In this document: positions 4,645 through 10,626 of the stretch, piece after piece | How positions within the stretch are numbered: position 1 is the stretch's first letter | Layout of the letters: every line of letters begins with the position of its first letter | IMG/VR virus record: IMGVR_UViG_3300025879_000091 | Coordinates: 1-26,313 of that record | DNA length: 26,313 bases | Origin: a virus | Direction: 5' to 3' (one strand) | The notes under the pieces: model-generated | Database searches by the model: none | Told to the model about the DNA's origin: nothing | The model's input: the letters and a program-made list of their open reading frames with translations, nothing else | Position numbers and translations under genes: made by a program

Positions 4645-4891
4645 GCCGTGTAGTACAAAAGTTTTTTAGGCCCACCAGTGCCCAATGTTTATGCGGGGTG
4701 TAGGGGTGTTTGTGTGCGTACTAATTGTTTTTGTTTTGTTTTCTTCAGACGTGCATCATACACATTAAAAAAATATTGAAATTTTGTTCATTTTAGATCT
4801 GGTAGCATATTGGTCCCAAAAAAGCAAATTTATATTATAACATTTTGGTAACGTTATGAAAACGTTATAATAGCGTTACTTTTGGGGGTAT
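4645..4891. other. AT-rich non-coding region
   Basis: No credible gene on either strand. It contains a G/T-rich stretch near 4690-4740, poly-T and poly-A tracts, and most of the helically phased AACGTT array (4850-4899). A reverse-strand TATAAT (4834-4839) with a weak -35 lies beside the array, so a small RNA toward 4650 is possible but unproven. Confidence 0.5.
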
Positions 4892-4899
4892 TTAACGTT
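4850..4899. repeat. AACGTT array with 11-bp phasing
   Basis: AACGTT begins at 4850, 4861 and 4894, with a one-mismatch copy AGCGTT at 4872. Starts are spaced exactly 11, 11 and 22 bp, so one slot (4883) is empty. Same-face spacing suggests a cooperative DNA-binding protein: an operator cluster or origin-type iterons. Confidence 0.5.
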
Positions 4900-5095
4900 C
4901 TACGTAGCCTTCAAGGACCATAAAGTCATAAATATGTCCACAGAGAAGCTTATTGGCTCTCTCTTGATCTTCCATAATAGCCAAAACTTGCTCTTCAGGC
5001 ACTCCTAGTCTGATTCCTAGGTCAATATTATGCTGTTTAATGAAATTATGTAGCTGCTCTACAAAATTTTCTTTATTTATCGGTCTCGTAACCAT
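4892..5095 (-). CDS. Hypothetical helical protein (67 aa)
   Basis: A 67-residue frame from the ATG at 5095 with an excellent ribosome-binding site (AGGAGAGAAGGAGAG). The protein MVTRPINKENFVEQLHNF continues with a helix-turn-helix-like spacing (DLGIRLGVPEEQVLAIMEDQ), in which IRLGVPEEQV resembles the turn of a small DNA-binding fold; this is a weak resemblance. It overlaps the 35-residue frame upstream. If it binds DNA, the phased AACGTT array at its 3' end would be a natural target, which is speculation. Confidence 0.65.
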   Translation of the reverse strand: MVTRPINKENFVEQLHNFIKQHNIDLGIRLGVPEEQVLAIMEDQERANKLLCGHIYDFMVLEGYVER

Positions 5096-5180
5096 CTTGT
5101 CTCTCCTTCTCTCCTATAATCAGAGACATATCCAGGATTTCTGTGGGTAAATCGTTTGATATGTCAAGATCATAGTTCAT
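5073..5180 (-). CDS. Small acidic protein (35 aa), leaderless mRNA
   Basis: A 35-residue frame from the ATG at 5180 (MNYDLDISNDLPTEILD). It overlaps the next gene's start by 23 nt and supplies that gene's ribosome-binding site from within its own coding sequence. There is no Shine-Dalgarno sequence before its own ATG. Instead an extended -10, TGA-TAGAAT, ends exactly 6 nt upstream, as in eight other genes here. It may be a coupling leader peptide. Function unknown. Confidence 0.45.
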   Translation of the reverse strand: MNYDLDISNDLPTEILDMSLIIGEKERQDGYETDK

Positions 5181-5186
5181 AATGCT

Positions 5187-5195
5187 ATTCTATCA
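5187..5195 (-). promoter_or_regulatory. Extended -10, leaderless start for 5180
   Basis: TGA-TAGAAT overlapping the TGA stop of the upstream gene, with 6 nt to the ATG at 5180. No -35 hexamer is visible. Confidence 0.45.
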
Positions 5196-5369
5196 CAAAT
5201 CTTCGGGGGGATCATCCTGAAGCAACGTATTCAAATACTGAATCTCATGCTCTCTACTAACAAAGCCATAACCTTCTGTTTCTTTACAGTTATGACAAAA
5301 GCGTAAACGCATGTATCCTCCATTTGGAGTAGGTACTTCTTTGACTAGCCAGTTATGATTACAATCCAT
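5193..5369 (-). CDS. Small zinc-knuckle protein (58 aa), leaderless mRNA
   Basis: The open frame extends up to 5417, but I choose the ATG at 5369. A TTGAAT-N18-TATAAT promoter ends 6 nt before it, so the longer start would lie upstream of transcription. The protein begins MDCNHNWLVKEV and has CNH near the start and FCHNC at about residues 25-29, giving four Cys/His positions for one zinc. The rest is acidic (DDPPEDL at the end). Role unknown. Confidence 0.65.
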   Translation of the reverse strand: MDCNHNWLVKEVPTPNGGYMRLRFCHNCKETEGYGFVSREHEIQYLNTLLQDDPPEDL

Positions 5370-5375
5370 GTGACT

Positions 5376-5405
5376 ATTATATCTCAAAAAATTTCGGGGA
5401 TTCAA
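5376..5405 (-). promoter_or_regulatory. Promoter for leaderless gene 5369
   Basis: TTGAAT (5400-5405), an 18-bp spacer and TATAAT (5376-5381), with 6 nt to the ATG. Confidence 0.65.
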
Positions 5406-5433
5406 TGGCGAAGCCATTCCTGATCAAATAAAG

Positions 5434-5529
5434 TCACACAATGCCTATTGATATAACACCTAACACAATCAGAAGACAGGTTGCACATATTGACGCTATG
5501 ATCAATGAATCTTTCTCTCTTTTGCTCAT
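5434..5529 (-). CDS. Single-helix membrane peptide (31 aa), leaderless mRNA
   Basis: The ATG at 5529 opens MSKREKDSLI, followed by a hydrophobic helix through residue 31 with two cysteines (ICATC). A basic N-terminus and no C-terminal tail predict N-in orientation. TTGCAA-N17-TATAAT ends 6 nt before the ATG, so the transcript is leaderless. It is divergent from a 28-residue membrane peptide. The gene is too short for homology by eye; the perfect promoter is the main support. Confidence 0.6.
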   Translation of the reverse strand: MSKREKDSLIIASICATCLLIVLGVISIGIV

Positions 5530-5535
5530 ATCCTG

Positions 5536-5564
5536 ATTATAGCATGTCGGGGCTATTGTTGCAA
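5536..5564 (-). promoter_or_regulatory. Divergent promoter, reverse arm
   Basis: TTGCAA (5559-5564), 17 bp, TATAAT (5536-5541), extended by TGC, 6 nt to the ATG at 5529. Confidence 0.7.
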
Positions 5565-5565
5565 G

Positions 5566-5594
5566 TTGCATTTGCTCGGATATTGTGGTATAAT
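5566..5594 (+). promoter_or_regulatory. Divergent promoter, forward arm
   Basis: TTGCAT (5566-5571), 17 bp, TATAAT (5589-5594), extended by TGG, 6 nt to the ATG at 5601. Its -35 is separated by 1 bp from the -35 of the reverse promoter. Confidence 0.7.
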
Positions 5595-5600
5595 GGATGT

Positions 5601-5687
5601 ATGAACAAAACAGACATCACGCTCATTCTCGGTATTATGCTTATTAACGCTATTACCGTATTGAGCCTTTCAATGATCCTGGTATAA
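5601..5687 (+). CDS. Single-helix membrane peptide (28 aa), leaderless mRNA
   Basis: An upstream in-frame extension exists, but the promoter fixes the start at the ATG at 5601. The peptide MNKTDITLILGIMLINAITV is nearly all one membrane helix. It is the first forward-strand gene and mirrors the divergent 31-residue peptide. A bulged hairpin at 5709-5737 follows. Such tiny membrane peptides can act in lysis timing, exclusion or toxicity; none of these is shown here. Confidence 0.55.
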   Translation: MNKTDITLILGIMLINAITVLSLSMILV

Positions 5688-5708
5688 GAATACCCCTGGA
5701 TATTTCCA

Positions 5709-5740
5709 CATATTGCTATAGTCTTTTGTAGCATATGTTT
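5709..5740 (+). terminator. Weak terminator-like hairpin
   Basis: CATAT-T-GCTA pairs with TAGC-ATATG (9 bp, one bulged T) around a 10-nt loop, followed only by TTT. It lies shortly after the stop of 5601-5687. Confidence 0.3.
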
Positions 5741-5757
5741 GTGGCTAGGACCTCTAT

Positions 5758-5780
5758 TTCGCGACGAACTTTATCGCGAA
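5758..5780. promoter_or_regulatory. TTCGCGA inverted repeat
   Basis: Perfect 7-bp arms TTCGCGA and TCGCGAA with a 9-bp centre, about 85 bp upstream of the -10 for the holin-like gene. It has no U-run, so it reads better as a protein-binding dyad than as a terminator. Confidence 0.35.
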
Positions 5781-5863
5781 TCTTAGAACCTAAAAAAAAA
5801 TTTAAAACTAGTAGTCCGCGAAGCTTTAAGCACTATATATGGTGTTACCTTCATAAACTCCTG

Positions 5864-5869
5864 TATAAT
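5864..5869 (+). promoter_or_regulatory. -10 element before the holin-like gene
   Basis: TATAAT ending 10 nt before the ATG at 5880, with no good -35. The leader would be only about 3 nt. Confidence 0.45.
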
Positions 5870-5879
5870 TGTTATTGTT

Positions 5880-6191
5880 ATGTTAGAAACTTTCAATATC
5901 GACCTTACGTGGGCCCCGCCAGTTCTTGCTTTCTTAAGCGTTTTGGGAGTTGTTGCTGGAATGATCAGATGGCTGGTCAAGCACTATCTAGATGAAATGA
6001 AGGCCGAGTTCAAACCTAATGGTGGCGGAAGTATGAAAGACGCAGTCAACAGACTCGAGCGCGATCAGAAGAAGTTGTACGAAAAAATTGAAAAAGTAGA
6101 AGAAGACAACAAAGAGAGTATGAATGTCTTGGCAGAAAAAATTGATCACATGTACACAACAATTATTCGTGTACTTGGCAATAAGAGTTAA
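5880..6191 (+). CDS. Membrane protein with coiled coil, holin-like
   Basis: 103 residues: a short N-terminus, one hydrophobic helix at about residues 13-34 (PPVLAFLSVLGVVAGMIRWL), then PNGGGSMKDAVNRLERDQ and a long charged coiled coil to the end. A single N-terminal helix plus cytoplasmic coiled coil with an NGGGS-K-D-x-V-N-R-L-E segment is common in actinophage membrane proteins encoded close to lysis genes and often annotated as holin-like. The peptidase gene is 3.3 kb downstream. The lysis role is inferred from layout, not shown. Confidence 0.65.
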   Translation: MLETFNIDLTWAPPVLAFLSVLGVVAGMIRWLVKHYLDEMKAEFKPNGGGSMKDAVNRLERDQKKLYEKIEKVEEDNKESMNVLAEKIDHMYTTIIRVLGNKS

Positions 6192-6195
6192 TTAG

Positions 6196-6271
6196 TATAT
6201 ACTATATATATTCTTATATCTTATATCTCTTAATCTCTTATCTCCCAGTCTCCCTTGCCCCCTACCCCCAT
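6196..6271 (+). terminator. C-rich, G-poor tract, possible rho-utilisation region
   Basis: Only two Gs in 76 nt, rising in C content toward the 3' side (CTCCC, CCCCCTACCCCC). It lies directly after the holin-like gene. C-over-G bias without structure is what Rho needs to load, so this may end transcription from 5601-6191. Confidence 0.3.
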
Positions 6272-6443
6272 GACAATTATTATACACACAAACTGACTGA
6301 GTTTGCAACATGAAGAGACAAAAAAATATAATTTTTGAAAAAAGATCTCTTGCCGCGCTCCTACTTCCCATACGTTTACAGATATTTTTTGAATTATAAA
6401 GTTTTGATAACGATTATAAAAACATATGCTAAAATAGTTACGG

Positions 6444-6492
6444 CTAGTGTCCAGGTTTCTGTCTCTCTCATACCCGCTGACCTGGGCACTAG
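6444..6492. repeat. 13-bp inverted repeat before the first tail gene
   Basis: CTAGTGTCCAGGT (6444-6456) and ACCTGGGCACTAG (6480-6492) pair over 13 positions with one G-T, around a 23-nt centre. It ends just before the -10 region of the next gene. It could be an operator or a hairpin ending upstream transcription; there is no U-run. Confidence 0.5.
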
Positions 6493-6507
6493 TCCTATAA
6501 TTGGGTG

Positions 6508-6513
6508 TATAAT
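6508..6513 (+). promoter_or_regulatory. -10 for leaderless first tail gene
   Basis: TATAAT followed by exactly 6 nt and the ATG at 6520. A second TATAAT lies at 6496-6501. No clear -35. Confidence 0.55.
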
Positions 6514-6519
6514 AATATC

Positions 6520-6900
6520 ATGAGTAATTCACGTCAAGTTTTGGGAATCGAGCCAGTAAATATTCGATGGAATATTACACGTGGCGACACCTCCTCTATT
6601 AGGGTACAGTTTTTGGAGTCAGACGAGGAAACCTCAGTAGACACATCTACATGGGTCTTTGAGGCAACTGCATTTGACAACAGGTCTAAGATCTTCGATG
6701 ATCTGGATGTTCGCGTCGATGGAAATGATATTGTAATAACCGCTACCTCAGACCTTACAGAGTTCTGGGGCAGAGGGGTCAGGTCAACAGTCGCAGAGCT
6801 ATCTTTTGACCTACAGGTTGTAATCGACAGATTTACTGTATGGACCCCGATTGTTGGAACAATTACAGTAATCGGTGATGTAACTGGGGGAAGGCTATGA
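6520..6900 (+). CDS. BppU-like N-terminal domain tail protein (126 aa)
   Basis: I take the ATG at 6520, not the GTG at 6505, because the -10 ends 6 nt before it and overlaps the longer version. The protein starts MSNSRQVLGIEPVNIRWNIT and continues with a RGDTSS motif and VFEATAFD, the arrangement of the upper-baseplate (BppU) N-terminal beta domain common in siphophage tail proteins and seen again at 7022 and 10260. The whole protein is this one domain, so it is probably a baseplate or fibre-attachment adaptor. The stop overlaps the next start as ATGA. Confidence 0.7.
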   Translation: MSNSRQVLGIEPVNIRWNITRGDTSSIRVQFLESDEETSVDTSTWVFEATAFDNRSKIFDDLDVRVDGNDIVITATSDLTEFWGRGVRSTVAELSFDLQVVIDRFTVWTPIVGTITVIGDVTGGRL

Positions 6901-6992
6901 TAGAGAACATTGTGGTAAAAATATCCCTAGAGGCCCCAAAGATTCCTGCGGTTGTGAAAGTTGAATCAAAAAGCTATCACATAAAAGACTAG
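6897..6992 (+). CDS. Hypothetical tiny tail-module protein (31 aa)
   Basis: A 31-residue frame coupled to the BppU-like gene by an ATGA overlap. It reads MIENIVVKISLEAPKIPAVV, then KVESKSYHIKD: amphipathic strands with many lysines. The arrangement (a tiny gene right after a BppU-like gene) recurs at 10627 after the second BppU-like gene, suggesting partners. No known family. Confidence 0.5.
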   Translation: MIENIVVKISLEAPKIPAVVKVESKSYHIKD

Positions 6993-6996
6993 CTCG

Positions 6997-7005
6997 TGAT
7001 ATAAT
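6997..7005 (+). promoter_or_regulatory. Extended -10 before tail gene 7022
   Basis: TGA-TATAAT, then a GAGGAG ribosome-binding site and the ATG at 7022. The short leader would retain the Shine-Dalgarno sequence. Confidence 0.45.
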
Positions 7006-7021
7006 ATAGCGAGGAGCGTAT

Positions 7022-7795
7022 ATGACATTTCCAGCAACGTATAACATCAATTACTATTTGGGCGACACCCATGAGTTTAAGGTATACCCCAAAGACTCTT
7101 CTGGTGCTGCTTTTCCATTGGCCACCTACACGGATGTAGAGTTTATTATTGCTGAAAACAGGGGCCCCGTTGTCGCTGGCTCAGAATCAATTGCCGCCTA
7201 TGCAGAATTTTCTGTAGATAGAACAAATGTAGAGTGCGCTATCACCCCATTGAACTCAGCAGACCTAGATCCAGCCAAGTCTTATGTTTACGACGTAAAA
7301 ATTAGTAAGACTGGCAGTCCTTATGACTCGGTCCACACGCTCTTAACTGGAAGTCTAACTATTAGCAATAGGGTAGACCCACTTCCAGATGCGCTTCCAA
7401 CCGCCCCGTCTATTCCAACTCTTGTAACGGTATACTCCGTGACCGATAATTCGATTAATCTATCCTGGACAGCTCCAGAAATTGGCGGTGCTCCAGATGG
7501 ATATCGCATTTATGCAATTCCATATAGTCCATCTTACGAAAGTGCCCTAGTTCTTCAGCAGCTACTCAACACTCTTCCAGCAGCTACTCCGTTTACAACT
7601 ACAGACACCTCTTACTCTGTTACAGACACTACCGCAATACCAGCCTTTGGAATTGAGTCTGCAGCACTCGAGTCTGGAACAGCATATATCTATGTTGTTG
7701 CTTCATATAACACTGCTGGATTCTCAGATCCCGTTGGAAACTTCGATCTGGTTGCAGGAACTATCAATGAAGTATTTACTAGTGGAGGTTCATAA
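7022..7795 (+). CDS. BppU-like + FN3 tail protein (257 aa)
   Basis: Ribosome-binding site GAGGAG and the ATG at 7022. Residues 1-125 form a BppU-like beta domain (INYYLGDTHEFKVYPKDSSG, then TYTDVEFIIAE). Residues about 128-245 are a fibronectin type III domain (SINLSWTAPEIGGAPDGYRI, then a conserved-type Tyr in YIYVVASYNTAGFS). FN3 domains in phage tails are thought to bind cell-surface carbohydrate weakly or act as spacers. It overlaps the next gene by 1 nt. A structural baseplate or fibre role is likely. Confidence 0.75.
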   Translation: MTFPATYNINYYLGDTHEFKVYPKDSSGAAFPLATYTDVEFIIAENRGPVVAGSESIAAYAEFSVDRTNVECAITPLNSADLDPAKSYVYDVKISKTGSPYDSVHTLLTGSLTISNRVDPLPDALPTAPSIPTLVTVYSVTDNSINLSWTAPEIGGAPDGYRIYAIPYSPSYESALVLQQLLNTLPAATPFTTTDTSYSVTDTTAIPAFGIESAALESGTAYIYVVASYNTAGFSDPVGNFDLVAGTINEVFTSGGS

Positions 7796-8523
7796 TGGCA
7801 GATGTCGTTGTGTCCTCCAACGATATTAGTGTGCTTGGTGGACCATCAAGTATTAGTCTTAGCCTAGACAGCGGTGCCCAGGGGCAGCGCGGTACCTTTA
7901 TCATGTATGGTTTTCCAGACCCTAATAGTCCAGCCGCGCAAGATACTTTTATTTCACCACCACAAGTTTTTGACTTTTATGTTGTGGTAGACCCTTCGTC
8001 TGAAAATTATTTGCAGATGTACCAGTACGTAAACCAAGATGGTCAGCTACTATGGAGGCCAGCGATTAAGCTTGCTATTAATATTTATAGCACTACGAGG
8101 CCGATTACGTTTACTGCTGGAGTCGGCACAACTGAGATTAATATCTCAGATCTAGGAATTGCTGGAGTGACTGACTCAGGTAGCCCTCAGGCGATTGACG
8201 TAAACTTTTTTACTCAGCCAGGATCGGCTGCATATTTTAACGTTCAGTCTAGCATTAGCAACTTTAACCCGCTGTACACTTTAAATCCAGGCGGAGGAGA
8301 GACCCTGGACCTGTTCCCGACGATATCCACTTATGTTATCTCAGATGTCTACCTAGACGAGAACGATAACCAGCTAAAGCTTCCAATAACTTTTACTGCA
8401 GTTGAGGTCACCGACACTTACACTGTGCCCGTAAATGACAAGACTCTATTTGCACAGCTTTTGGTAACGCTACAGAGCCCAGCCGAGATCCGTGATTACA
8501 TTGAAAGCTTAGGAGTTATTTAA
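7795..8523 (+). CDS. Minor tail protein with collagen-like triplets (242 aa)
   Basis: The ATG at 7795 overlaps the previous stop (TAATG). The N-terminal region MADVVVSSNDISVLGGPSSI leads into a short Gly-x-x run (GAQGQRGTF) followed by YGFPDPN, a pattern common at the start of phage tail fibre proteins. The remainder is beta-rich, with many aromatic and Asp residues and no enzyme motif. The C-terminus (FAQLLVTLQSPAEIRDYIES) is helical and could trimerise. Assigned as a minor tail or fibre component from pattern and neighbours. Confidence 0.65.
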   Translation: MADVVVSSNDISVLGGPSSISLSLDSGAQGQRGTFIMYGFPDPNSPAAQDTFISPPQVFDFYVVVDPSSENYLQMYQYVNQDGQLLWRPAIKLAINIYSTTRPITFTAGVGTTEINISDLGIAGVTDSGSPQAIDVNFFTQPGSAAYFNVQSSISNFNPLYTLNPGGGETLDLFPTISTYVISDVYLDENDNQLKLPITFTAVEVTDTYTVPVNDKTLFAQLLVTLQSPAEIRDYIESLGVI

Positions 8524-8525
8524 TA

Positions 8526-9389
8526 ATGCCAAATGATATCGGCGGCCCAGACGCACCATACAATACACAGATTCCAGCATACAATGAAAATGCTGATATT
8601 CAAACGGCACTTAGGTTATATCACTATGGAGAAGATACCGATGCCCCAGACCCATTGGTGTCAAACTCAATAGCTGGACACTTAACAAATCTAGAAGACA
8701 CAAAAATTGATAAGGTTCCAGCCACAATCCCGTCTGCAGCAAATTTAAATAGCTATACTACAAGTGGATATTTTATTCAGCCCTCTGTTACAAATGCAAG
8801 AACTGGCTTGAACTATCCAACATTTCCAGACTCATTAGGCGTGCAGCAGATTTATTCTGGCTTGCTGAAAGTTGTAAATAGTGGGGCTATTGTTTTGCAC
8901 GAGTACCACATGCTAGGAGATACTGGCTACCCAGTTAATAGAGTATTCTGGAGAATGAAATACCTAGATGTTTGGTCTTCTTGGATCAGGTCTTATTCTC
9001 AAACAGATATCGTCGCAATTACAGACGCCAGATATCCCCTTAAGTCAGATGTATATACAAAAACAGCAGCTAACAATGCGTTTGCTCCAAAGTATTTTTA
9101 TGAAAACGAATACACCGTAGATCACACGCTAGTTATTGAAGACATCAACGAAATTGTTTCAATGAATGTTGTCGGAGGAGGAGTCCTGACGATTCCCCTA
9201 AACACTACCGCGGCATTTCCAATCGGATCTATCGTTAACGTTTATAATAGATCAGAAACTGAGTTCCTGGAGATTACTGGAGCCCCTGGAGTCACCGTAC
9301 GCAACCCAGGTACTATTGAGCCATACCAGGAAGCTTCCCTGCGTAAGCGCGGGACTAATGAGTGGGTAGCATCTGGTCCTGTCTACTAA
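8526..9389 (+). CDS. Tail fibre protein with pyocin-knob-like domain (287 aa)
   Basis: It starts 2 nt after the previous stop. Residues about 65-160 (ANLNSYTTSGYFIQPS, QIYSGLLKVV, VFWRMKYLDVWSSW) match the pattern of the pyocin-knob fold found at fibre tips. Residues about 190-287 form a beta domain ending in YQEASLRKRGTNEWVASGP that recurs at the C-terminus of the 843-residue fibre at 14659 (TLLKRGVDSWVVYG). A trimeric receptor-binding or fibre-tip role is probable. Confidence 0.75.
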   Translation: MPNDIGGPDAPYNTQIPAYNENADIQTALRLYHYGEDTDAPDPLVSNSIAGHLTNLEDTKIDKVPATIPSAANLNSYTTSGYFIQPSVTNARTGLNYPTFPDSLGVQQIYSGLLKVVNSGAIVLHEYHMLGDTGYPVNRVFWRMKYLDVWSSWIRSYSQTDIVAITDARYPLKSDVYTKTAANNAFAPKYFYENEYTVDHTLVIEDINEIVSMNVVGGGVLTIPLNTTAAFPIGSIVNVYNRSETEFLEITGAPGVTVRNPGTIEPYQEASLRKRGTNEWVASGPVY

Positions 9390-9392
9390 TAG

Positions 9393-9421
9393 TTGACAAA
9401 ACCATAAAGATCATATAAGAT
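9393..9421 (+). promoter_or_regulatory. Sigma70 promoter of the peptidase gene
   Basis: TTGACA (9393-9398), 17 bp, TAAGAT (9416-9421). This is the only full consensus -35 seen in the tail module. Confidence 0.7.
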
Positions 9422-9426
9422 AGAAT

Positions 9427-9445
9427 CTTACGCAAAACGTAAGGA
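9427..9445 (+). promoter_or_regulatory. 5' hairpin covering the Shine-Dalgarno sequence
   Basis: CTTACG-CAAAA-CGTAAG, a 6-bp stem at the predicted 5' end of the mRNA. The AAGGA ribosome-binding site begins inside the 3' arm. It may delay translation or stabilise the 5' end. Confidence 0.5.
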
Positions 9446-9452
9446 TATTATT

Positions 9453-10238
9453 ATGAAATTCATAAAGACTATTCACGACCGTAACCTGACCTTGCCAGCG
9501 ATGTTAATTTTTGGTTATATGTTTGTGCCAATGATTTTTTCACAAGTTCCAGCAAACATGCAAAATGATATTACTTATGCAATTCCAGATTTCGAGGAAG
9601 AGACGACCTCTCCGCTCATCAAGACCGAAAGTTTTGGCAAGGGCGGACCAATTGATGCTTTGATCTGGGGCACAGAAGATACTTCTTTAGATCAAAAGTT
9701 CGAGCCCGAGCCAGACCCAGTAGAGATTACTAGGCTTAATAAGTTAAATTACAGCAATGCCAGATTTCCAGTATCTCCAGCAGATGTTAGCAGTGACTTT
9801 GGCTGGAGAGAGCCACCATGCGATGTCTGCAGCTCAGATCACCACGGAGTTGATTTTATTCCAGGTGCTGGGGCAGATGTAGTTGCAATTCTTGATGGAA
9901 TGGTAGTTCAGGCGGGAATCAATGGTGGATTTGGAAATTGGGTGGTTATTGAGCATCTGGTTCCAAGCGTTGAGGTAGACGGAGAGTTTGAGAGGTGGAA
10001 GAGTCTTTACGCACACCTTGAAGATGGATCAATCCCTAAAAATGTCGGAATAGGGTCAATAGTAACTAAAGGTCAGCTAATTGGACTAGTCGGAAATACT
10101 GGAGTCTCAACTGGAGATCATTTACATTTTGAAATTATTATTGACGGTATTCCCCAGGACCCAATGCCACTATTAGCAACATACTCTAGAATTGAGATTT
10201 TGCAGGATGGCACAGAACGCTTCATAAGATACGAATAG
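9453..10238 (+). CDS. Membrane-anchored M23 peptidase (261 aa)
   Basis: An N-terminal hydrophobic helix (about residues 13-30, PAMLIFGYMFVPMIF) is followed by an acidic linker and a LytM/M23 zinc endopeptidase domain (about 103-245). Visible catalytic motifs are H130-x-x-x-D134 (HHGVD), H188 (YAHLE) and H223-x-H225 (HLHFE). M23 enzymes cut peptide bridges in peptidoglycan. With a signal anchor and no holin-dependent export needed, it could be the endolysin; its place among tail genes also allows a tail-associated lysin. Separate promoter and 5' hairpin suggest its own control. Confidence 0.85.
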   Translation: MKFIKTIHDRNLTLPAMLIFGYMFVPMIFSQVPANMQNDITYAIPDFEEETTSPLIKTESFGKGGPIDALIWGTEDTSLDQKFEPEPDPVEITRLNKLNYSNARFPVSPADVSSDFGWREPPCDVCSSDHHGVDFIPGAGADVVAILDGMVVQAGINGGFGNWVVIEHLVPSVEVDGEFERWKSLYAHLEDGSIPKNVGIGSIVTKGQLIGLVGNTGVSTGDHLHFEIIIDGIPQDPMPLLATYSRIEILQDGTERFIRYE

Positions 10239-10241
10239 ATA

Positions 10242-10250
10242 TGGTATAAT
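10242..10250 (+). promoter_or_regulatory. Extended -10 before gene 10260
   Basis: TGG-TATAAT ending 9 nt before the ATG. The leader would be about 3 nt. Confidence 0.45.
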
Positions 10251-10259
10251 AAAACTACT

Positions 10260-10625
10260 ATGGCTAGCAGAAGTTACGATATTGGAAGCAGACCACCACA
10301 GGTCACTTGGACCTTAATGCGCGGTGACACTGCTTCATTTAAGTCATATGTTACAGACGATGCCAGGCAGCCATTAAATATTCCAGACTGGACAATTCAG
10401 ATGGAAATTAAGAGAAACGGCGTGGTTATCCTTCCAATTACGCCAGCGGCAGACGCAGATGATCTCGAAGGAGAGTTTACTGTTACTCTAGCCGCATCCG
10501 AAACTAGAATTTTAGAAACGGGAGACGTGTTTGACATTCAGCTCTCGCTTCCCCAAGACCAAATTGTATGGACTGTGGCTCAGGGCTCTTTTATTGTGGT
10601 CGAGGACATAACGGATAGGCCATAA
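10260..10625 (+). CDS. BppU-like N-terminal domain tail protein (121 aa)
   Basis: A single-domain protein: PPQVTWTLMRGDTASFKSYV, then LNIPDWTIQMEIKRNG, then FDIQLSLPQDQIVWTVAQGS. This is the clearest BppU-like pattern in the window and is related to 6520 and the start of 7022. There is no Shine-Dalgarno sequence; the -10 is 9 nt before the ATG. Probable baseplate adaptor or fibre anchor. It ends 1 nt before the next gene. Confidence 0.75.
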   Translation: MASRSYDIGSRPPQVTWTLMRGDTASFKSYVTDDARQPLNIPDWTIQMEIKRNGVVILPITPAADADDLEGEFTVTLAASETRILETGDVFDIQLSLPQDQIVWTVAQGSFIVVEDITDRP

Positions 10626-10626
10626 T

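Larger units (their letters stand above)
6192..6519 (+). other. Non-coding region before the tail module
   Basis: No credible gene. In order it holds a C-rich, almost G-free tract (6196-6271, only two Gs), an AT-rich segment, a 13-bp inverted repeat (6444-6492) and the leaderless promoter of the first tail gene. A 29-codon frame at 6310-6399 lacks support. Confidence 0.55.

Noticed and set aside
5370-5417. N-terminal extension of the 58-codon zinc-knuckle gene
   Set aside because: The TATAAT promoter at 5376-5381 lies within it, so the extension would not be transcribed from that promoter.
6310-6399. 29-codon forward frame starting MKRQKN
   Set aside because: No ribosome-binding site, no well-placed -10, no coupling; in an AT-rich non-coding region.
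6444-6492. tRNA-like fold
   Set aside because: Only one 13-bp stem is present, total length is about 49 nt, and there is no T-loop TTCGA or anticodon arm.
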